Assembly (NCBI GenBank): GCA_965277745.1
Contig: OZ255837.1
Span: forward strand, 1,736,001-1,800,000
Length of the DNA: 64,000 nt
Source: G965277745 sp965277745
GTDB taxonomy: Bacteria > Pseudomonadota > Gammaproteobacteria > Cardiobacteriales > Cardiobacteriaceae
Direction of reading: 5' to 3'
The position numbers were made by a program, and so were the translations under genes. Below the pieces are notes generated by a model. It was not told where the DNA came from and did not search any database. It was given only the letters and a program-made list of their open reading frames with translations. Positions 34,701-43,932 of this stretch are shown here, in pieces (position 1 is the first letter of the stretch; the number at the start of each line of letters is the position of its first letter).

Positions 34701-35655
34701 GGCGTGAACCCAGGCGCCACAAAATGTAGAAGAACAGCGCGCCGCCGACAACGCCCATCATCGTGGCGATGGGAATTTCGTAGGGGAAACGGATCAAACG
34801 CCCGGCAATATCGCAGACGAGTAACATTCCGGCCCCTAAAACGGCGACCCATGGGACGGCGCGACGTATATTGTCCCCGATGAACAAACGCACTGTATTG
34901 GGCACGACTAACCCCAGAAACGGAATGATTCCCACCGTTACCACGGTCGTGGCACTGACCATGGAGACGATGATCAAGCCGAATATGACGACATGACGAT
35001 AATCAAGACCGAGATTGGTAGTGAATTCCTTGCCCAAGCCGGCAACGGTAAGGCGGTCGGCGGCGATATAGGCGACGCCTGTCAGAAAGAAGGAGAGCCA
35101 AAGCAACTCGTAACGCCCGCGCAGCACACCCGAGAAATCGCCCGTCATCGAGGTGTGCAGCGATTGCAGAAGATCGAAGCGGTAGGCGATGAATGTCGTA
35201 AGCGCATGTATGACATTGCCGAGCATTATGCCGACAAGCGGCACGACCAAAACCGAACGTAGCGGGATGGCGCGTAAAATGCGCAGAAAAAGCGCCGTTC
35301 CGGCAAGGCCGGTCGTCGATGCCGCGAGCATTTTGCCGAACACCGATGTTTGCGGCGCGAAAAGCGTGACGATGAGAATGCCGAGGCCGGCGAATTCCAT
35401 GGTCCCTGCCGTCGACGGCTCGACGAAACGGTTGCATGTCAGTATTTGCATGATCAACCCGGCCACCGCCATGGATATACCGGTCAGAATGATCGCCAGC
35501 GTTCTTGGAACACGGCTGATGACAAGCACTTCCATTGCAAGAACCCTGCTTCCTGAACTGAACAGAGCATGTAAAGACACATTGCTGACGCCAACAAATA
35601 AACTGACCACGGCCATTACAGCAATTACCAGGATGGCTGCCGGCAACGGTTTCAT
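34693..35655 (-). CDS. FecCD-family siderophore permease (FatD/CeuB type)
   Basis: A 320-residue permease. 'RVPRTLAIILTGISMAVAGLIMQILTCNRFVEPSTAGTMEFAGLG' is the signature of the FatD/CeuB/YclN branch used for catecholate or petrobactin-type siderophores, and the ATPase-contact motif is VGIIPFLGLVVPNTVR. It follows the binding-protein gene by 97 bases and overlaps the next permease gene. Confidence 0.93.
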   Translation of the reverse strand: MKPLPAAILVIAVMAVVSLFVGVSNVSLHALFSSGSRVLAMEVLVISRVPRTLAIILTGISMAVAGLIMQILTCNRFVEPSTAGTMEFAGLGILIVTLFAPQTSVFGKMLAASTTGLAGTALFLRILRAIPLRSVLVVPLVGIMLGNVIHALTTFIAYRFDLLQSLHTSMTGDFSGVLRGRYELLWLSFFLTGVAYIAADRLTVAGLGKEFTTNLGLDYRHVVIFGLIIVSMVSATTVVTVGIIPFLGLVVPNTVRLFIGDNIRRAVPWVAVLGAGMLLVCDIAGRLIRFPYEIPIATMMGVVGGALFFYILWRLGSRLA

Positions 35656-35752
35656 AATATCCTCCCGTCCGAGCGTCTTGTCTTTAGTGCCCTGTCGTAA
35701 TGAAGGGTGCCATGGCGCAGCGTCCGTTGCGAAGCGGATTCAAGGAAAACTT

Positions 35753-36697
35753 CTATCTGGCGCTATCGAATGCCTGCGTAAGCTGGTCGATTGCGCGGTG
35801 CAAGGCGTTCAGGCCTCCCCGGGCGAGGTACCAGTCGCCCGAATCCAGGTAGACAACCTGTTGTTTCTTCCACGCCGTGGTCTGGCGCACGAGATCGTTG
35901 TCAAGAATTTGCCTAGCGGAATCGCCTTCGCGACCGACGGCGGCGTCGCGGTCGATGATAAACAGCCAGTCTGGATCGGCTTCGAGAATAAATTCGGAAC
36001 TGACCGACTGGCCATGGCGCGCTGGAGAAATATCACTTACCGCTGGTACGATGCCGAAATCATCGTAAAAAACGCCGAAACGCGATCCCGGCCCAAAGGC
36101 GGATATCTTACCACCGGAGGTCATGAGGACAAGACCCTTGCCCTTGCCTTTGGCTTTGACTTTCAGTACGAAAACGGCGGCATCTAGCTTTTCGATCTCC
36201 ATCTTCGCTTCGGCTTCTTTGCCAAAAATACGGCCGAGTGTTGTGACATCGGTTTTTACATCTGCAATCAAATCCTTTCCCGAACCCGTCAGGTCGATGG
36301 TCGGGGCGATTTTTGCCAGTGCGTCATATTTGGACTGGGTGCGATAAGCGACGATAATGAGATCCGGCTTGGCCGCATGGACAACTTCATAATCGGGTTT
36401 GGAAAGCGATCCGATCTTGATGTAATCATCCGTCTTGTATTTCTTGAGTTCATGATTATAATTTCTCGAAAGCGGCACTCCGGTCACTTCAATGCCCAAG
36501 CGGTCGAAATTGTCGAGTACGGATAAATCGAAGACGAGAACGTTCTTCGGATTGAGCGGAACCATCGTTTCGCCGTGGGTGTGCTTGACGACGATAGGTG
36601 AGGGCGCATTCGCGGTGCAAAGAGGGGAGAGAAATGGGCAAAATACCATGAGCGCCACAATCAAGAGACGCTCTATTGGTCGAGTGAGTTTGAACAT
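35753..36697 (-). CDS. Siderophore-binding periplasmic protein (FatB/CeuE/YclQ type)
   Basis: A 314-residue periplasmic binding protein with a signal peptide (residues 1-30, cleavage near CTANA). Helical-backbone binding-protein features are 'LDNFDRLGIEVTGVP', 'DLIIVAYRTQSKYDALAKIAPTIDL', 'GPGSRFGVFYDDFGI', 'EADPDWLFIIDRD' and 'LDSGDWYLARGGL'. These match the FatB/CeuE/YclQ branch that binds catecholate or petrobactin-type iron complexes. It heads the second siderophore operon. A Fur box lies about 50 bases upstream, and an IS1595 copy has inserted at its outer edge. Confidence 0.92.
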   Translation of the reverse strand: MFKLTRPIERLLIVALMVFCPFLSPLCTANAPSPIVVKHTHGETMVPLNPKNVLVFDLSVLDNFDRLGIEVTGVPLSRNYNHELKKYKTDDYIKIGSLSKPDYEVVHAAKPDLIIVAYRTQSKYDALAKIAPTIDLTGSGKDLIADVKTDVTTLGRIFGKEAEAKMEIEKLDAAVFVLKVKAKGKGKGLVLMTSGGKISAFGPGSRFGVFYDDFGIVPAVSDISPARHGQSVSSEFILEADPDWLFIIDRDAAVGREGDSARQILDNDLVRQTTAWKKQQVVYLDSGDWYLARGGLNALHRAIDQLTQAFDSAR

Positions 36698-36743
36698 CTG
36701 TCATTTCCTTTCGTTTTTCCTAGAGAAAAATTATTATATCATA

Positions 36744-36765
36744 ATTAACAATGAGAATTATTTTT
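36744..36765 (-). promoter_or_regulatory. Fur-box-like site upstream of siderophore operon 2
   Basis: TTAACAATGAGAATTATTTT closely matches the Fur consensus (AATGAGAATTATT core). Its right part (TTATTTTT, 36758-36765) is the target site duplicated by the IS1595 insertion, so the element abuts the operator. Confidence 0.68.
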
Positions 36766-37480
36766 GGGGCTATCCCAGTTAATTAGTTAAGATATTTGGC
36801 AATCCATGGTTTTAGTTGCTGTCATTGTGTTAGTGGGTCAGGGTTGTTAAAACGCCACTCGCACTCTTTCAAAAATAGCCCAAAATGCTGCCGTGGGACA
36901 CCGTTAAATTTACGCATGTGCCGCTTGGCTTGGTTCCAGAAGTTCTCAATACCGTTGATATGATTATGCCTGTCAGCAAACAGCTGGGAATGGTTGATGC
37001 GGTAGTGTTTAAAGCCTGAAACATCCAGCACATTATAGCCACGCCAGCAGTCGCAATAGACGATACTATCAGGCACAACTTTACGTACAATAAGAGACAG
37101 TAACGTGTCTGATGAAGCATCAGGAATAATCTTTGTATAGACCTGTCCGCCGCGCTTTAGCAGGCCAAATACGGGTACCTTGCCTGCCGCACCACGGCCT
37201 CGTTTACCTTTGCGCCGCCCGCCAAAACAGCTCTCGTCGACTTCTATCTCACCACCCAACACTTCGTCCTCTTTGCTGGCAAGCTCATATGTAATCACCT
37301 CGCGCAGACGGTGATAATAGTAGGCTGCTGTCTTCCGATTTACACCCGCCAATGCGCCAGCAACACGAGCCGTCGTCCCAGCCACAAAATGCTCTACCAG
37401 CTTCTCTTGCTTACACTTACTTCATCGGCTCTTCCGCATACCCATTTATAACATCCATCAGCATTATCTGGGACAGCCCC
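36766..37480 (-). mobile_element. IS1595-family element, second subtype
   Basis: A 715-bp element with 18-bp imperfect inverted repeats (GGGGCTATCCCAGTTAAT at 36766; complement of the right end GGGGCTGTCCCAGATAAT) and perfect 8-bp target duplications. The ends and coding sequence differ clearly from the copy at 15289-16006, so two IS1595 subtypes invaded this genome. Confidence 0.92.
36822..37439 (-). pseudogene. IS1595-family transposase with early stop codon
   Basis: By comparison with the intact copy, translation should start at the ATG at 37439 (MRKSR), but codon 6 is TGA (37422-37424) where the other copy has a leucine codon. From an internal ATG at 37385, 187 residues remain, including EIEVDESCFGGRRKGKRGRG, YCDCWRGYN and INGIENFWNQAKRHMRKFNG. 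The catalytic part is therefore intact but the DNA-binding N-terminus is likely lost. Confidence 0.82.
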
Positions 37481-37702
37481 TTATTTTTTATTTTAAAAGT
37501 TACTCTTCATTCGATCAGTAAGTGCTCTCCCTTTAGAAACGCCTATTTACCTGCCTAGAACTTGACTATGCTGGGAGAGCAAGAGATTTCCACTATCCCG
37601 GAAGATGATTCAGGCGATAAAAGTACCGATTCCGGGCGTTCCCCAAAGCAAACAGACGCTCGACATGCCGTGCTTAAGGCGTCTGTTCGATATTCACGTT
37701 GC

Positions 37703-39214
37703 CTACGGGCGGTCGATGCGCAGGTGGAATGGGCTGTCTTCTTCCCAGTGGATGTGTTCGTCGAGCAAATCGGATACGGTCAGCGGATGCGCCGCGAGAA
37801 ATTCTTCCCCGAAGCTGAGGGTCAAGGTGTTCTCGACGAAGGAGATTTTTGGATATTGATCGACATCGACGTCTACACGCGCGCGATAGATCAACACCGC
37901 AAGACGCAGGGCGAGGAGAAACTGCCAGGTGATCGCACGATACTGTTCGGGCAGTTCTTCGATCTGTCTGTCCGGCATTTTCTTACGCTGTCCTTTGATA
38001 AGCAACGCGATGATTTCTTGGAGAATCCGCGAAAAACCGGGCATGTCGGCGTTTGCGATCATGTAGGCGCCGTGGTTTTGATGTTTGCCGCGGGCAACGG
38101 CGAGGCCGATTTCATGCAGCCCGGCGGCAAATCCAAGCAGGGCGTCGATCCGCGGTGGCGCCTTAAGCGGCAGACGGCGGTTGAGGTAATCGGAGAGCTC
38201 ATGCACACGTTCAGCCTGGCGAATGTCGATATTGAAACGCTTTTGCATGGCTTCGACGGTATGTCTGCGCTGGTCGGGCAGATGGTTGCCGGTGCTCATC
38301 AAGTCGAGCAGTACCCCTTCGCGCAGCGCCTGTTGGCTGACGCGTGCCTCTTTGATTTCAAGATGCGTGAACAGTCCGGCCAGAATGCATACCCCGCCGC
38401 TGAAGCCGAAAGCTCGTTCTGCGCTGATGCCGAGTTTTTCGGGTAGTTTGTCGGCGCGTTCGATCACGCAGAGTTTGCGTAACAAGGCATGGAGATTTTT
38501 TCTGCTGACGCCGTTCTCGCCGAGATCGAGCCGTTGCAGCACGCGCTCGATATTTTTCGCTGTTCCCGAACTGACAATGCCGCGTTGCCATTGCGAATCA
38601 AGTATTTCCTGCATGTGCGGCTCGATGGTTTTACCGACCTGGGCCAGCGCTTTTCTGACAGCGCTTTTGCTGATTTTTCCTTTCGGAAAAAAACGCCTGC
38701 TCATATTGGTACAACCCATTTTCATCGAACGCAGGATTTCCGGCGTACTGCCGCTGCCAACGATCACTTCGGTGGAACCGCCGCCAACGTCGATGATAAG
38801 GTTACGTTCTTTGAAATGGTTATGGGTGGTGATGCCCAGATAGATCAGGCGTGCCTCTTCCTGACCGCTGATGATTTCGATCTCCGTCCCGAGCGCTTGT
38901 TCGGCGAGGCCAAGAAAAGTCGCGCTATTGCGAGCGACCCGCAGGGTGTTGGTGGCGACCACACGTACTTGTTCCGCGGGGATATGGGAGATCCGTTGCC
39001 CCATTTCGGCGAGGGCGTTGAGGGCGCGCTGCATCGAGGCCTCATCGAGCATCCCGTCTTCATCCAGCCCTTCACCGAGGCGCACCATGTGCTTGATTTT
39101 GTCCACTTCCTGGATGCCGTTTTCGCTGAGTTGGGCGATCAGCAGATGGAAGCTGTTCGATCCGAGATCAAGAGCGGCGTAATAGGGATTCTTCCTCACG
39201 CGAGTTTTATCCAC
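37703..39214 (-). CDS. ppx: Exopolyphosphatase/pppGpp phosphohydrolase (Ppx/GppA family)
   Basis: A 503-residue Ppx/GppA enzyme that releases phosphate from polyphosphate or converts pppGpp to ppGpp. The actin-like ATPase-fold motifs are YYAALDLGSNSFHLLI (N-terminal phosphate loop), 'VRVVATNTLRVARN', 'IDVGGGSTEVIVG' and 'VSSGTAKNIERVL'. The C-terminal HD-like domain (about 320-500, 'LLGFAAGLHEIGLAV') matches the long proteobacterial form. Ppx and GppA cannot be separated by sight; ppx is the more common label. Confidence 0.9.
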   Translation of the reverse strand: MDKTRVRKNPYYAALDLGSNSFHLLIAQLSENGIQEVDKIKHMVRLGEGLDEDGMLDEASMQRALNALAEMGQRISHIPAEQVRVVATNTLRVARNSATFLGLAEQALGTEIEIISGQEEARLIYLGITTHNHFKERNLIIDVGGGSTEVIVGSGSTPEILRSMKMGCTNMSRRFFPKGKISKSAVRKALAQVGKTIEPHMQEILDSQWQRGIVSSGTAKNIERVLQRLDLGENGVSRKNLHALLRKLCVIERADKLPEKLGISAERAFGFSGGVCILAGLFTHLEIKEARVSQQALREGVLLDLMSTGNHLPDQRRHTVEAMQKRFNIDIRQAERVHELSDYLNRRLPLKAPPRIDALLGFAAGLHEIGLAVARGKHQNHGAYMIANADMPGFSRILQEIIALLIKGQRKKMPDRQIEELPEQYRAITWQFLLALRLAVLIYRARVDVDVDQYPKISFVENTLTLSFGEEFLAAHPLTVSDLLDEHIHWEEDSPFHLRIDRP

Positions 39215-39223
39215 GGTATCGGC

Positions 39224-39979
39224 TTATTCTGTCGTCACGGCGATCATGCCGACGAAGTCTTTCCAGTGAAACCATCCGCTTTTTCCCGGCAGATAATAAT
39301 GGGAGAGTGAACCGTCGAGATACAGCGCTTGGCGACAGCCAAAGGATTGCAGTGCCTGTGCCAGGTGGTAAAAATTCGGCCATTCTTCGCGATAGCTGAC
39401 GGTGATGATGAAATAGAGTTTGCCGGCGCGGGTGGTGCACACGGCGTTGCGCTTGTAGGGGGAAGAAAGGTGTTTTATGAAATGGCGGTTGATTTTGCCG
39501 TCGATCAGCAGCATTGGACCGGACTGTAGGGCATACTCGGCTTGCGGATGATGGCTTCGCCATTTGCTTGTGGTGAGGATGCCTGCTTGTTTTCCATCAA
39601 GGTAGAACACACCATTTGGCTCGATATGGAAATTGCCCTTGCCGTGCATGATGTTGAGTTCGTGGAGGACGGCGCCGTTTTCTATCCACAGGCCGGCAGG
39701 CGTCGCGTTTTTGCTGAAAATGCCGGCGTTCATCATCATCGCGACGGTTTTGCCTTCTGCTTCCAACGCCTTGGCCGCGCCACGCAAGGTGCGGTAGTTT
39801 TCACCGTTCGCCCCTTTCCACATTAGGCGGACATGATCCGCGGGCGCGGTAAAGATCGCGTAGTTTACACCTTTATAAACGGTAAGGGCAAACGCCCCAC
39901 CAGGAATCTTTTCAACATCGAGCGCTTGCGCGGAAAGAAAGAACAGGAAAAGTACCGCGGCGAGCGCCTTACCCCACAT
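39224..39979 (-). CDS. Secreted phosphodiester glycosidase (NAGPA/DUF2233) protein
   Basis: A 251-residue exported protein with a signal peptide (MWGKALAAVLFLFFLSAQA). The NAGPA domain shows 'MMMNAGIFSKNATPAGLWIENG', 'NGVFYLDG', 'ALQSGPMLLIDG', 'RNAVCTTRAGKLYFIIT' and 'CRQALYLDGSLSHYYLPG'. Family members hydrolyse phosphodiester-linked sugars; the bacterial substrate is unknown. The ATG at 39979 overlaps the NfeD stop by 11 bases and opens the signal peptide, so the longer frame is rejected. Confidence 0.85.
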   Translation of the reverse strand: MWGKALAAVLFLFFLSAQALDVEKIPGGAFALTVYKGVNYAIFTAPADHVRLMWKGANGENYRTLRGAAKALEAEGKTVAMMMNAGIFSKNATPAGLWIENGAVLHELNIMHGKGNFHIEPNGVFYLDGKQAGILTTSKWRSHHPQAEYALQSGPMLLIDGKINRHFIKHLSSPYKRNAVCTTRAGKLYFIITVSYREEWPNFYHLAQALQSFGCRQALYLDGSLSHYYLPGKSGWFHWKDFVGMIAVTTE

Positions 39980-40433
39980 GACCAACCTCGAGTTCCAAAC
40001 TGTCGACGGCGAGAATTTCCACGATGCTGCCGGCGGGCATGTCTTCGCCACGAATGGTCCATATACTGTCGTCGATTTGCAGGCGGCCGATACCGTTCTC
40101 GATCGGCGTTTGCAGTGTGTATCTGCGACCGATCAAATTTTTGCCGCGATTATTGAGCTTGCTTGCGGCGTCCTGTTTGTCTTTCTGCCAATTGCGCGCG
40201 AAAAAGAACCACCACGCCGCGATGCAAGCCGTGGAAAACAGTGCGAAGCAAATCAGTTGCGCCGGCCAACTCAGGGTGTGCGAGAAACGGGTAAGAAGCG
40301 CCATGAAAAGGGCGGCAAGCGCCCAGAACAAGAAAAAGAAAGAAGCGCTTACGATTTCCAACAACATCAAAATAGCTGACAGAATCAGCCAATTCCAAAA
40401 AACCGGTTCGATGAGGAAGGCAAGCAGGCTCAT
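39969..40433 (-). CDS. NfeD-family membrane protein
   Basis: A 154-residue protein with two or three N-terminal membrane helices ('LILSAILMLLEIVSASFFFLFWALAALFMALL', 'LICFALFSTACIAAWWFFFA') and a C-terminal OB-fold domain (about 95-154, 'LIGRRYTLQTPIENGIGRLQIDDSIWTIRGED'). NfeD proteins sit beside SPFH proteins and act with them in membrane microdomains. The SPFH gene lies three bases upstream on the same strand, as is typical. Confidence 0.92.
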   Translation of the reverse strand: MSLLAFLIEPVFWNWLILSAILMLLEIVSASFFFLFWALAALFMALLTRFSHTLSWPAQLICFALFSTACIAAWWFFFARNWQKDKQDAASKLNNRGKNLIGRRYTLQTPIENGIGRLQIDDSIWTIRGEDMPAGSIVEILAVDSLELEVGHVG

Positions 40434-40436
40434 TTT

Positions 40437-41393
40437 TTAGGCGGAACGCTCCGATTTATTGCTCGTCGTCTCCTTGAGCATTTCGCCGATGCCGCCGAGA
40501 GCGGCGAGAATTCCGCTCGATTCCATCGGCAGGAAGAACGTTTTTTGCTGTTCGCTCTCGGCAAATTTGCCTAGTGCTTCAACGTATTTTTGGGCGACGA
40601 AATAATGGATCGCGTCAATGTTTCCTTCGGAGATGGCATTGGAGACCATCATCGTCGCGCGGGCCTCCGCCTTGGCCAGACGTTCACGGGCTTCCGCTTC
40701 GAGAAAGGCAGATTGTTTTTCCCCTTCCGCCGCGAGTACCCTGGCCTGTTTTTCCCCCTCGGCACGGAGAATTTCCGCCTGCCGCTGTCCTTCGGCTTCG
40801 AGAATCTGCGCTCGTTTGATACGTTCGGCCTTCATCTGTCGTGCCATCGCATCGGCGAGTTCCGTCGGCGGGGAAATGTCCTTGATTTCCACCCGGGTGA
40901 CTTTGACACCCCACGGATTGGTCGCCAGATCGATGGTTTGCAAAAGGCGTTGATTGATGTCGTCCCGTCGCGAGAGGAGATCGTCGAGAGACATCGAACC
41001 CATGACGGTACGCAGATTGGTCATCGACAGATTCATGATAGAGTATTCGAGATTCTCTACCGCGTAGGCCGCTTTCGCTGCGTCCATCACTTGGAAAAAG
41101 ACGACGCCGTCGACGCTGACGATCGCGTTGTCTTTGGTAATCACTTCCTGACGCGGCACGTCGAGTACGCGTTCTTTCATGTTGATGCGATGTCCGACTC
41201 TCTCCCATAGCGGTACCAGCAGGGTAAAGCCCGGCTCGAGCGTGCGCTGATAACGGCCAAGACGCAGGACGGTGTACTCCATCCCTTGGGGTACGATCTG
41301 GATCGATTTCTTGACGAGCCAGAATATCCCGAGAATGAAAACGATACTGAAGATTGCGAAGCCGCTTACGAGTTCACTGAATTGGCTGACCAT
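40437..41393 (-). CDS. SPFH/Band 7 membrane protein (stomatin/QmcA-like)
   Basis: A 318-residue protein with one N-terminal membrane helix (about 12-30) and a Band 7 domain ('VPQGMEYTVLRLGRYQRTLEPGFTLLVPLWERV', 'DNAIVSVDGVVFFQV', 'LRTVMGSMSLDDLLSRRDDIN'). A coiled coil rich in E, A, Q and R follows ('RQAEILRAEGEKQARVLAAEGEKQSAFLEAEARERL'). It oligomerises at the inner membrane and partners the NfeD protein encoded next. Length and order match the QmcA/stomatin group. Confidence 0.93.
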   Translation of the reverse strand: MVSQFSELVSGFAIFSIVFILGIFWLVKKSIQIVPQGMEYTVLRLGRYQRTLEPGFTLLVPLWERVGHRINMKERVLDVPRQEVITKDNAIVSVDGVVFFQVMDAAKAAYAVENLEYSIMNLSMTNLRTVMGSMSLDDLLSRRDDINQRLLQTIDLATNPWGVKVTRVEIKDISPPTELADAMARQMKAERIKRAQILEAEGQRQAEILRAEGEKQARVLAAEGEKQSAFLEAEARERLAKAEARATMMVSNAISEGNIDAIHYFVAQKYVEALGKFAESEQQKTFFLPMESSGILAALGGIGEMLKETTSNKSERSA

Positions 41394-41538
41394 TGAAACC
41401 TCTTGAGTATGCAGTCGAAAAAGTATAACCGATTATTGGGCGCACAAAAAAACTCCGCATCGACTTGCCCAGGGAATCCATGCAAGCCTGGCGAAAAGAC
41501 AAGGGGCTTCCTCCTTGGGAAAATACGCTTATAGTCTT

Positions 41539-41955
41539 TCAAAAACTGTCTTTTATTTTCCATTTGCCATCGACCTTCTTGAGGAGGAGATTTTCGGTGT
41601 GCGTTTTCATCCCGTCCAATGGTTTGTTCAGGGCAATTGCAAGACTTATTTTGGCCCCGCTCTTGTCGGCTTTTTAGGTAAGCTTTTCCACTTCGATAGA
41701 AGCGATACCGCCGCCTTGTTGGAAGACGGATCGCATGAAGGTGAATAGTATTTTGGCCTCAGATTTGGATTTCGTCAGTTTATCTGGATCTATGTTGCTT
41801 GAATCGATCATTTCGATGGCTTTGTCGATATCACCTTCAATAAACTCGGTATTAAATCTTTTCGCGACTTCGGCGGGGTCATTCGCCTTTTCGCCGCAGG
41901 CGGCGCAAAAGACAAGTAGGGCGAGAAGGAGGAAAAAACGGCGGCAGTATTTCAT
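41539..41955 (-). pseudogene. DUF4878-type lipoprotein interrupted by one stop codon
   Basis: The frame starts with a lipoprotein signal (lipobox FCAAC, cysteine about residue 20) and a DUF4878/NTF2-like region ('NDPAEVAKRFNTEFIEGDIDKAIEMID'). After residue 93 (EVEKLT) comes TAA at 41674-41676. Past it the same frame continues for 44 codons with 'ISLAIALNKPLDG', 'HTENLLLKKVDGKWKI' and a normal stop at 41539. So a single nonsense change splits an otherwise intact gene, a recent loss or a readthrough case. Confidence 0.75.
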
Positions 41956-42307
41956 TTCGGTTATTTTATGAAAAAAAATTCATCAATATGATATCAGGAT
42001 TTTCGCTCGTCGAATAATGAATAGGGTGTAGTGGTCCGTGATTTTTTCTTTTTTTGTCGAGGCTTCTGCGGGTTCAATGCGGAAAAATAAGAGAACTTAT
42101 ACACAGAAGATCAATTTTTCTCTGTTTTTTGGGGTTGTTACCAAAATATTTCAATTTTAAACTAACTTTCTGTTATTTATACATAAATATTTTCTCCATA
42201 GGGTGATGGAAAGTTCAATGTCGCTAGTTTTATTGACAATTTTTTCCTTGACAAAAAAGTTGTTCACAAGGTTATCCACAGACGCAATAGCGTGAAAATC
42301 GCTTGGA
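41956..42307. other. AT-rich intergenic stretch with DnaA-box-like 9-mers
   Basis: No gene. The sequence is much more AT-rich than its neighbours and contains TTATACACA (42098-42106), TTGTTCACA (42261-42269) and TTATCCACA (42273-42281), all on the plus strand. The last is the strongest DnaA-box sequence known and the first is also a recognised box. A GATCAATTTTTCT tract is nearby. It could be a DnaA-binding regulatory or datA-like site, or chance in AT-rich DNA; dnaA and dnaN are not in the window. Confidence 0.35.
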
Positions 42308-43932
42308 TCAGGGAATCCCGGGCGCCAAAGAGGAAACGCCCTCAGGGGTGATTTTCCACCATTGCGCGATGTACGCCTCGCAATGCCGATTGCGTAGAAA
42401 GCGTATACCATCGATCGCCTGTTGCGGGCAATATTGTGTCGCAAACGGCAACTCGGGCATGGGTAAGAGCGTATAGACGGGAGTACCCGGGTAGGCCGTG
42501 AGGAGGGTGATAAGTCCGCTCGTCTGGTAAGGACTGCTGCCGGTGAGCACGATCGCATCCGAAATCCTGCCGCGGCGGCGATCAGACTCGCCCTGACTTT
42601 TCTGCGCTTGCGTACAAGCAGGGCGAGAGAGACGAACAAGGCGCAGGCGATTTTCGGTTGCCAGTGGGGACTGAAATAGGTGTATGGCCATTGCACGCCT
42701 TGGCGAATGACTTGCAAATAGGCGGCGAGCGCCCAATCCGTGCAAGTAGCGAAAACGGGGAAAACCAGTGCCAGAAAGGACAGTAGCAGCAACGGACCGA
42801 GCCAGGGGATGACTATCAAATTGATGAAAAAACCGCCGGGACTGATGCCGCCGAATAGGGCCCACAGAAGTGGGAAGAGAAGGATGCTCAGATGAGCCTG
42901 CAAGTCCAGCCACTGGATCGGTACGCTGCGGGTGCGTAAATACGGCCAGATATCGAGGACACCGGCGGTTGCGAGAAACGACAGCCAGGCTCCCGGAGAG
43001 AGGACGGCGGTCGGATCGACGAGGAAAACGACCAGCGCGGCGAGCAGAAGTCCCGTATAACGCCCCTGAATGATGGGGCTGAACCAAGCCGCGGTGAGCG
43101 TCGCGAACATCAACCACGCGCGTACGACCGGTATGTGCGCGCCGGTGAGAACGGTATACAGGGCGCCAATCGATAATCCGACGACGAACGCAGCGCTTCA
43201 TGGTTCACAACGCAGCGCCAGAGCAAGGCAGGATGCCCAAAGAAACTGCACGAGAAAGAACCCCATGGCAATGATCAAAGCCAGATGGAGACCGGAAATC
43301 ACCAGGAGATGACTCGTGGCGCTTTTCTGTAGCATCAGGCGGTCACGTTGTTGCAGTTGCGCGCGGTTGGCGATCAACAGGGCTTGCAGCCAGCGCTCGT
43401 GCTCGGTGCTGAAATGGAGATGAATTCTTTCGCTCAAATGACTGCGCCAGCGCGCGAGCAAGCTCCCCGGGTTCAGCGAGTCAACGCGTTTGTCCGGTCA
43501 GTGTCGTGTAGTATTTCGTGCGTCCCGGATAAAGCTTCAGGGTGGCGGAAAAACGCATACCGGGCTCAATGTGGCGGTAATTGTAAAGACGCGCGTTCAA
43601 CGGGGCCGGGAGGCGGCGGCAGTGACTGGAGACGGGGGCGCGGAGAAAGATTGTTCGAAGCTCGGCAACGGCCGGGGAAAATCGCTGACCTCCCAGGTTC
43701 CACGGCAAAGTCGCGGATTTTTGCCGTCAGGCAGTACACTGTCCATGCGCAGATAGCCGATCAGGAAAAGATAAAGCAGCAAGAACGGTAAGCGGGCACG
43801 CGGGAAAACCACCATGGCGCTCAGACAAATCGCCGTCAGCAGGAAGAACGGAAAGGCCGGTATCGTCGTCGTCGGGTAGCGCGAGGCAATACCGGCGATC
43901 AGAAAAACGACGATCCTCGGAAGCGGGTTCAT
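42308..43932 (-). pseudogene. comEC: comEC/rec2 DNA-uptake channel gene, multiply frameshifted
   Basis: Pieces of one ComEC protein occur in order in different frames. They are the start MNPLPRIVVFLIAGIASRYP (43932); an OB-like segment 'HIEPGMRFSATLKLYPG' (about 43560); the competence domain with SATSHLLVISGLHLALIIAM (about 43310); 'GAHIPVVRAWLMFATLTAAW' and further helices (about 43150-42560); and the last part of the metallo-lactamase domain, 'AIVLTGSSPYQTSGLITLL' to 'WWKITPEG' (about 42560-42308). Several frameshifts and a large deletion in the lactamase domain are needed. Natural transformation through ComEC is therefore probably lost. The DUF2062 and lolCD genes upstream match the usual neighbourhood. 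Confidence 0.85.

Larger units (their letters stand above)
36758..37488. repeat. 8-bp target-site duplication of the second IS1595 copy
   Basis: TTATTTTT occurs at 36758-36765 and 37481-37488, directly outside the terminal repeats. The length is as expected for the IS1595 family. Confidence 0.9.

Noticed and set aside
38489..39310. Long plus-strand open frame of 273 codons
   Set aside because: It is antisense to the clear ppx/gppA gene and has no family motifs; it is open only because of codon composition.
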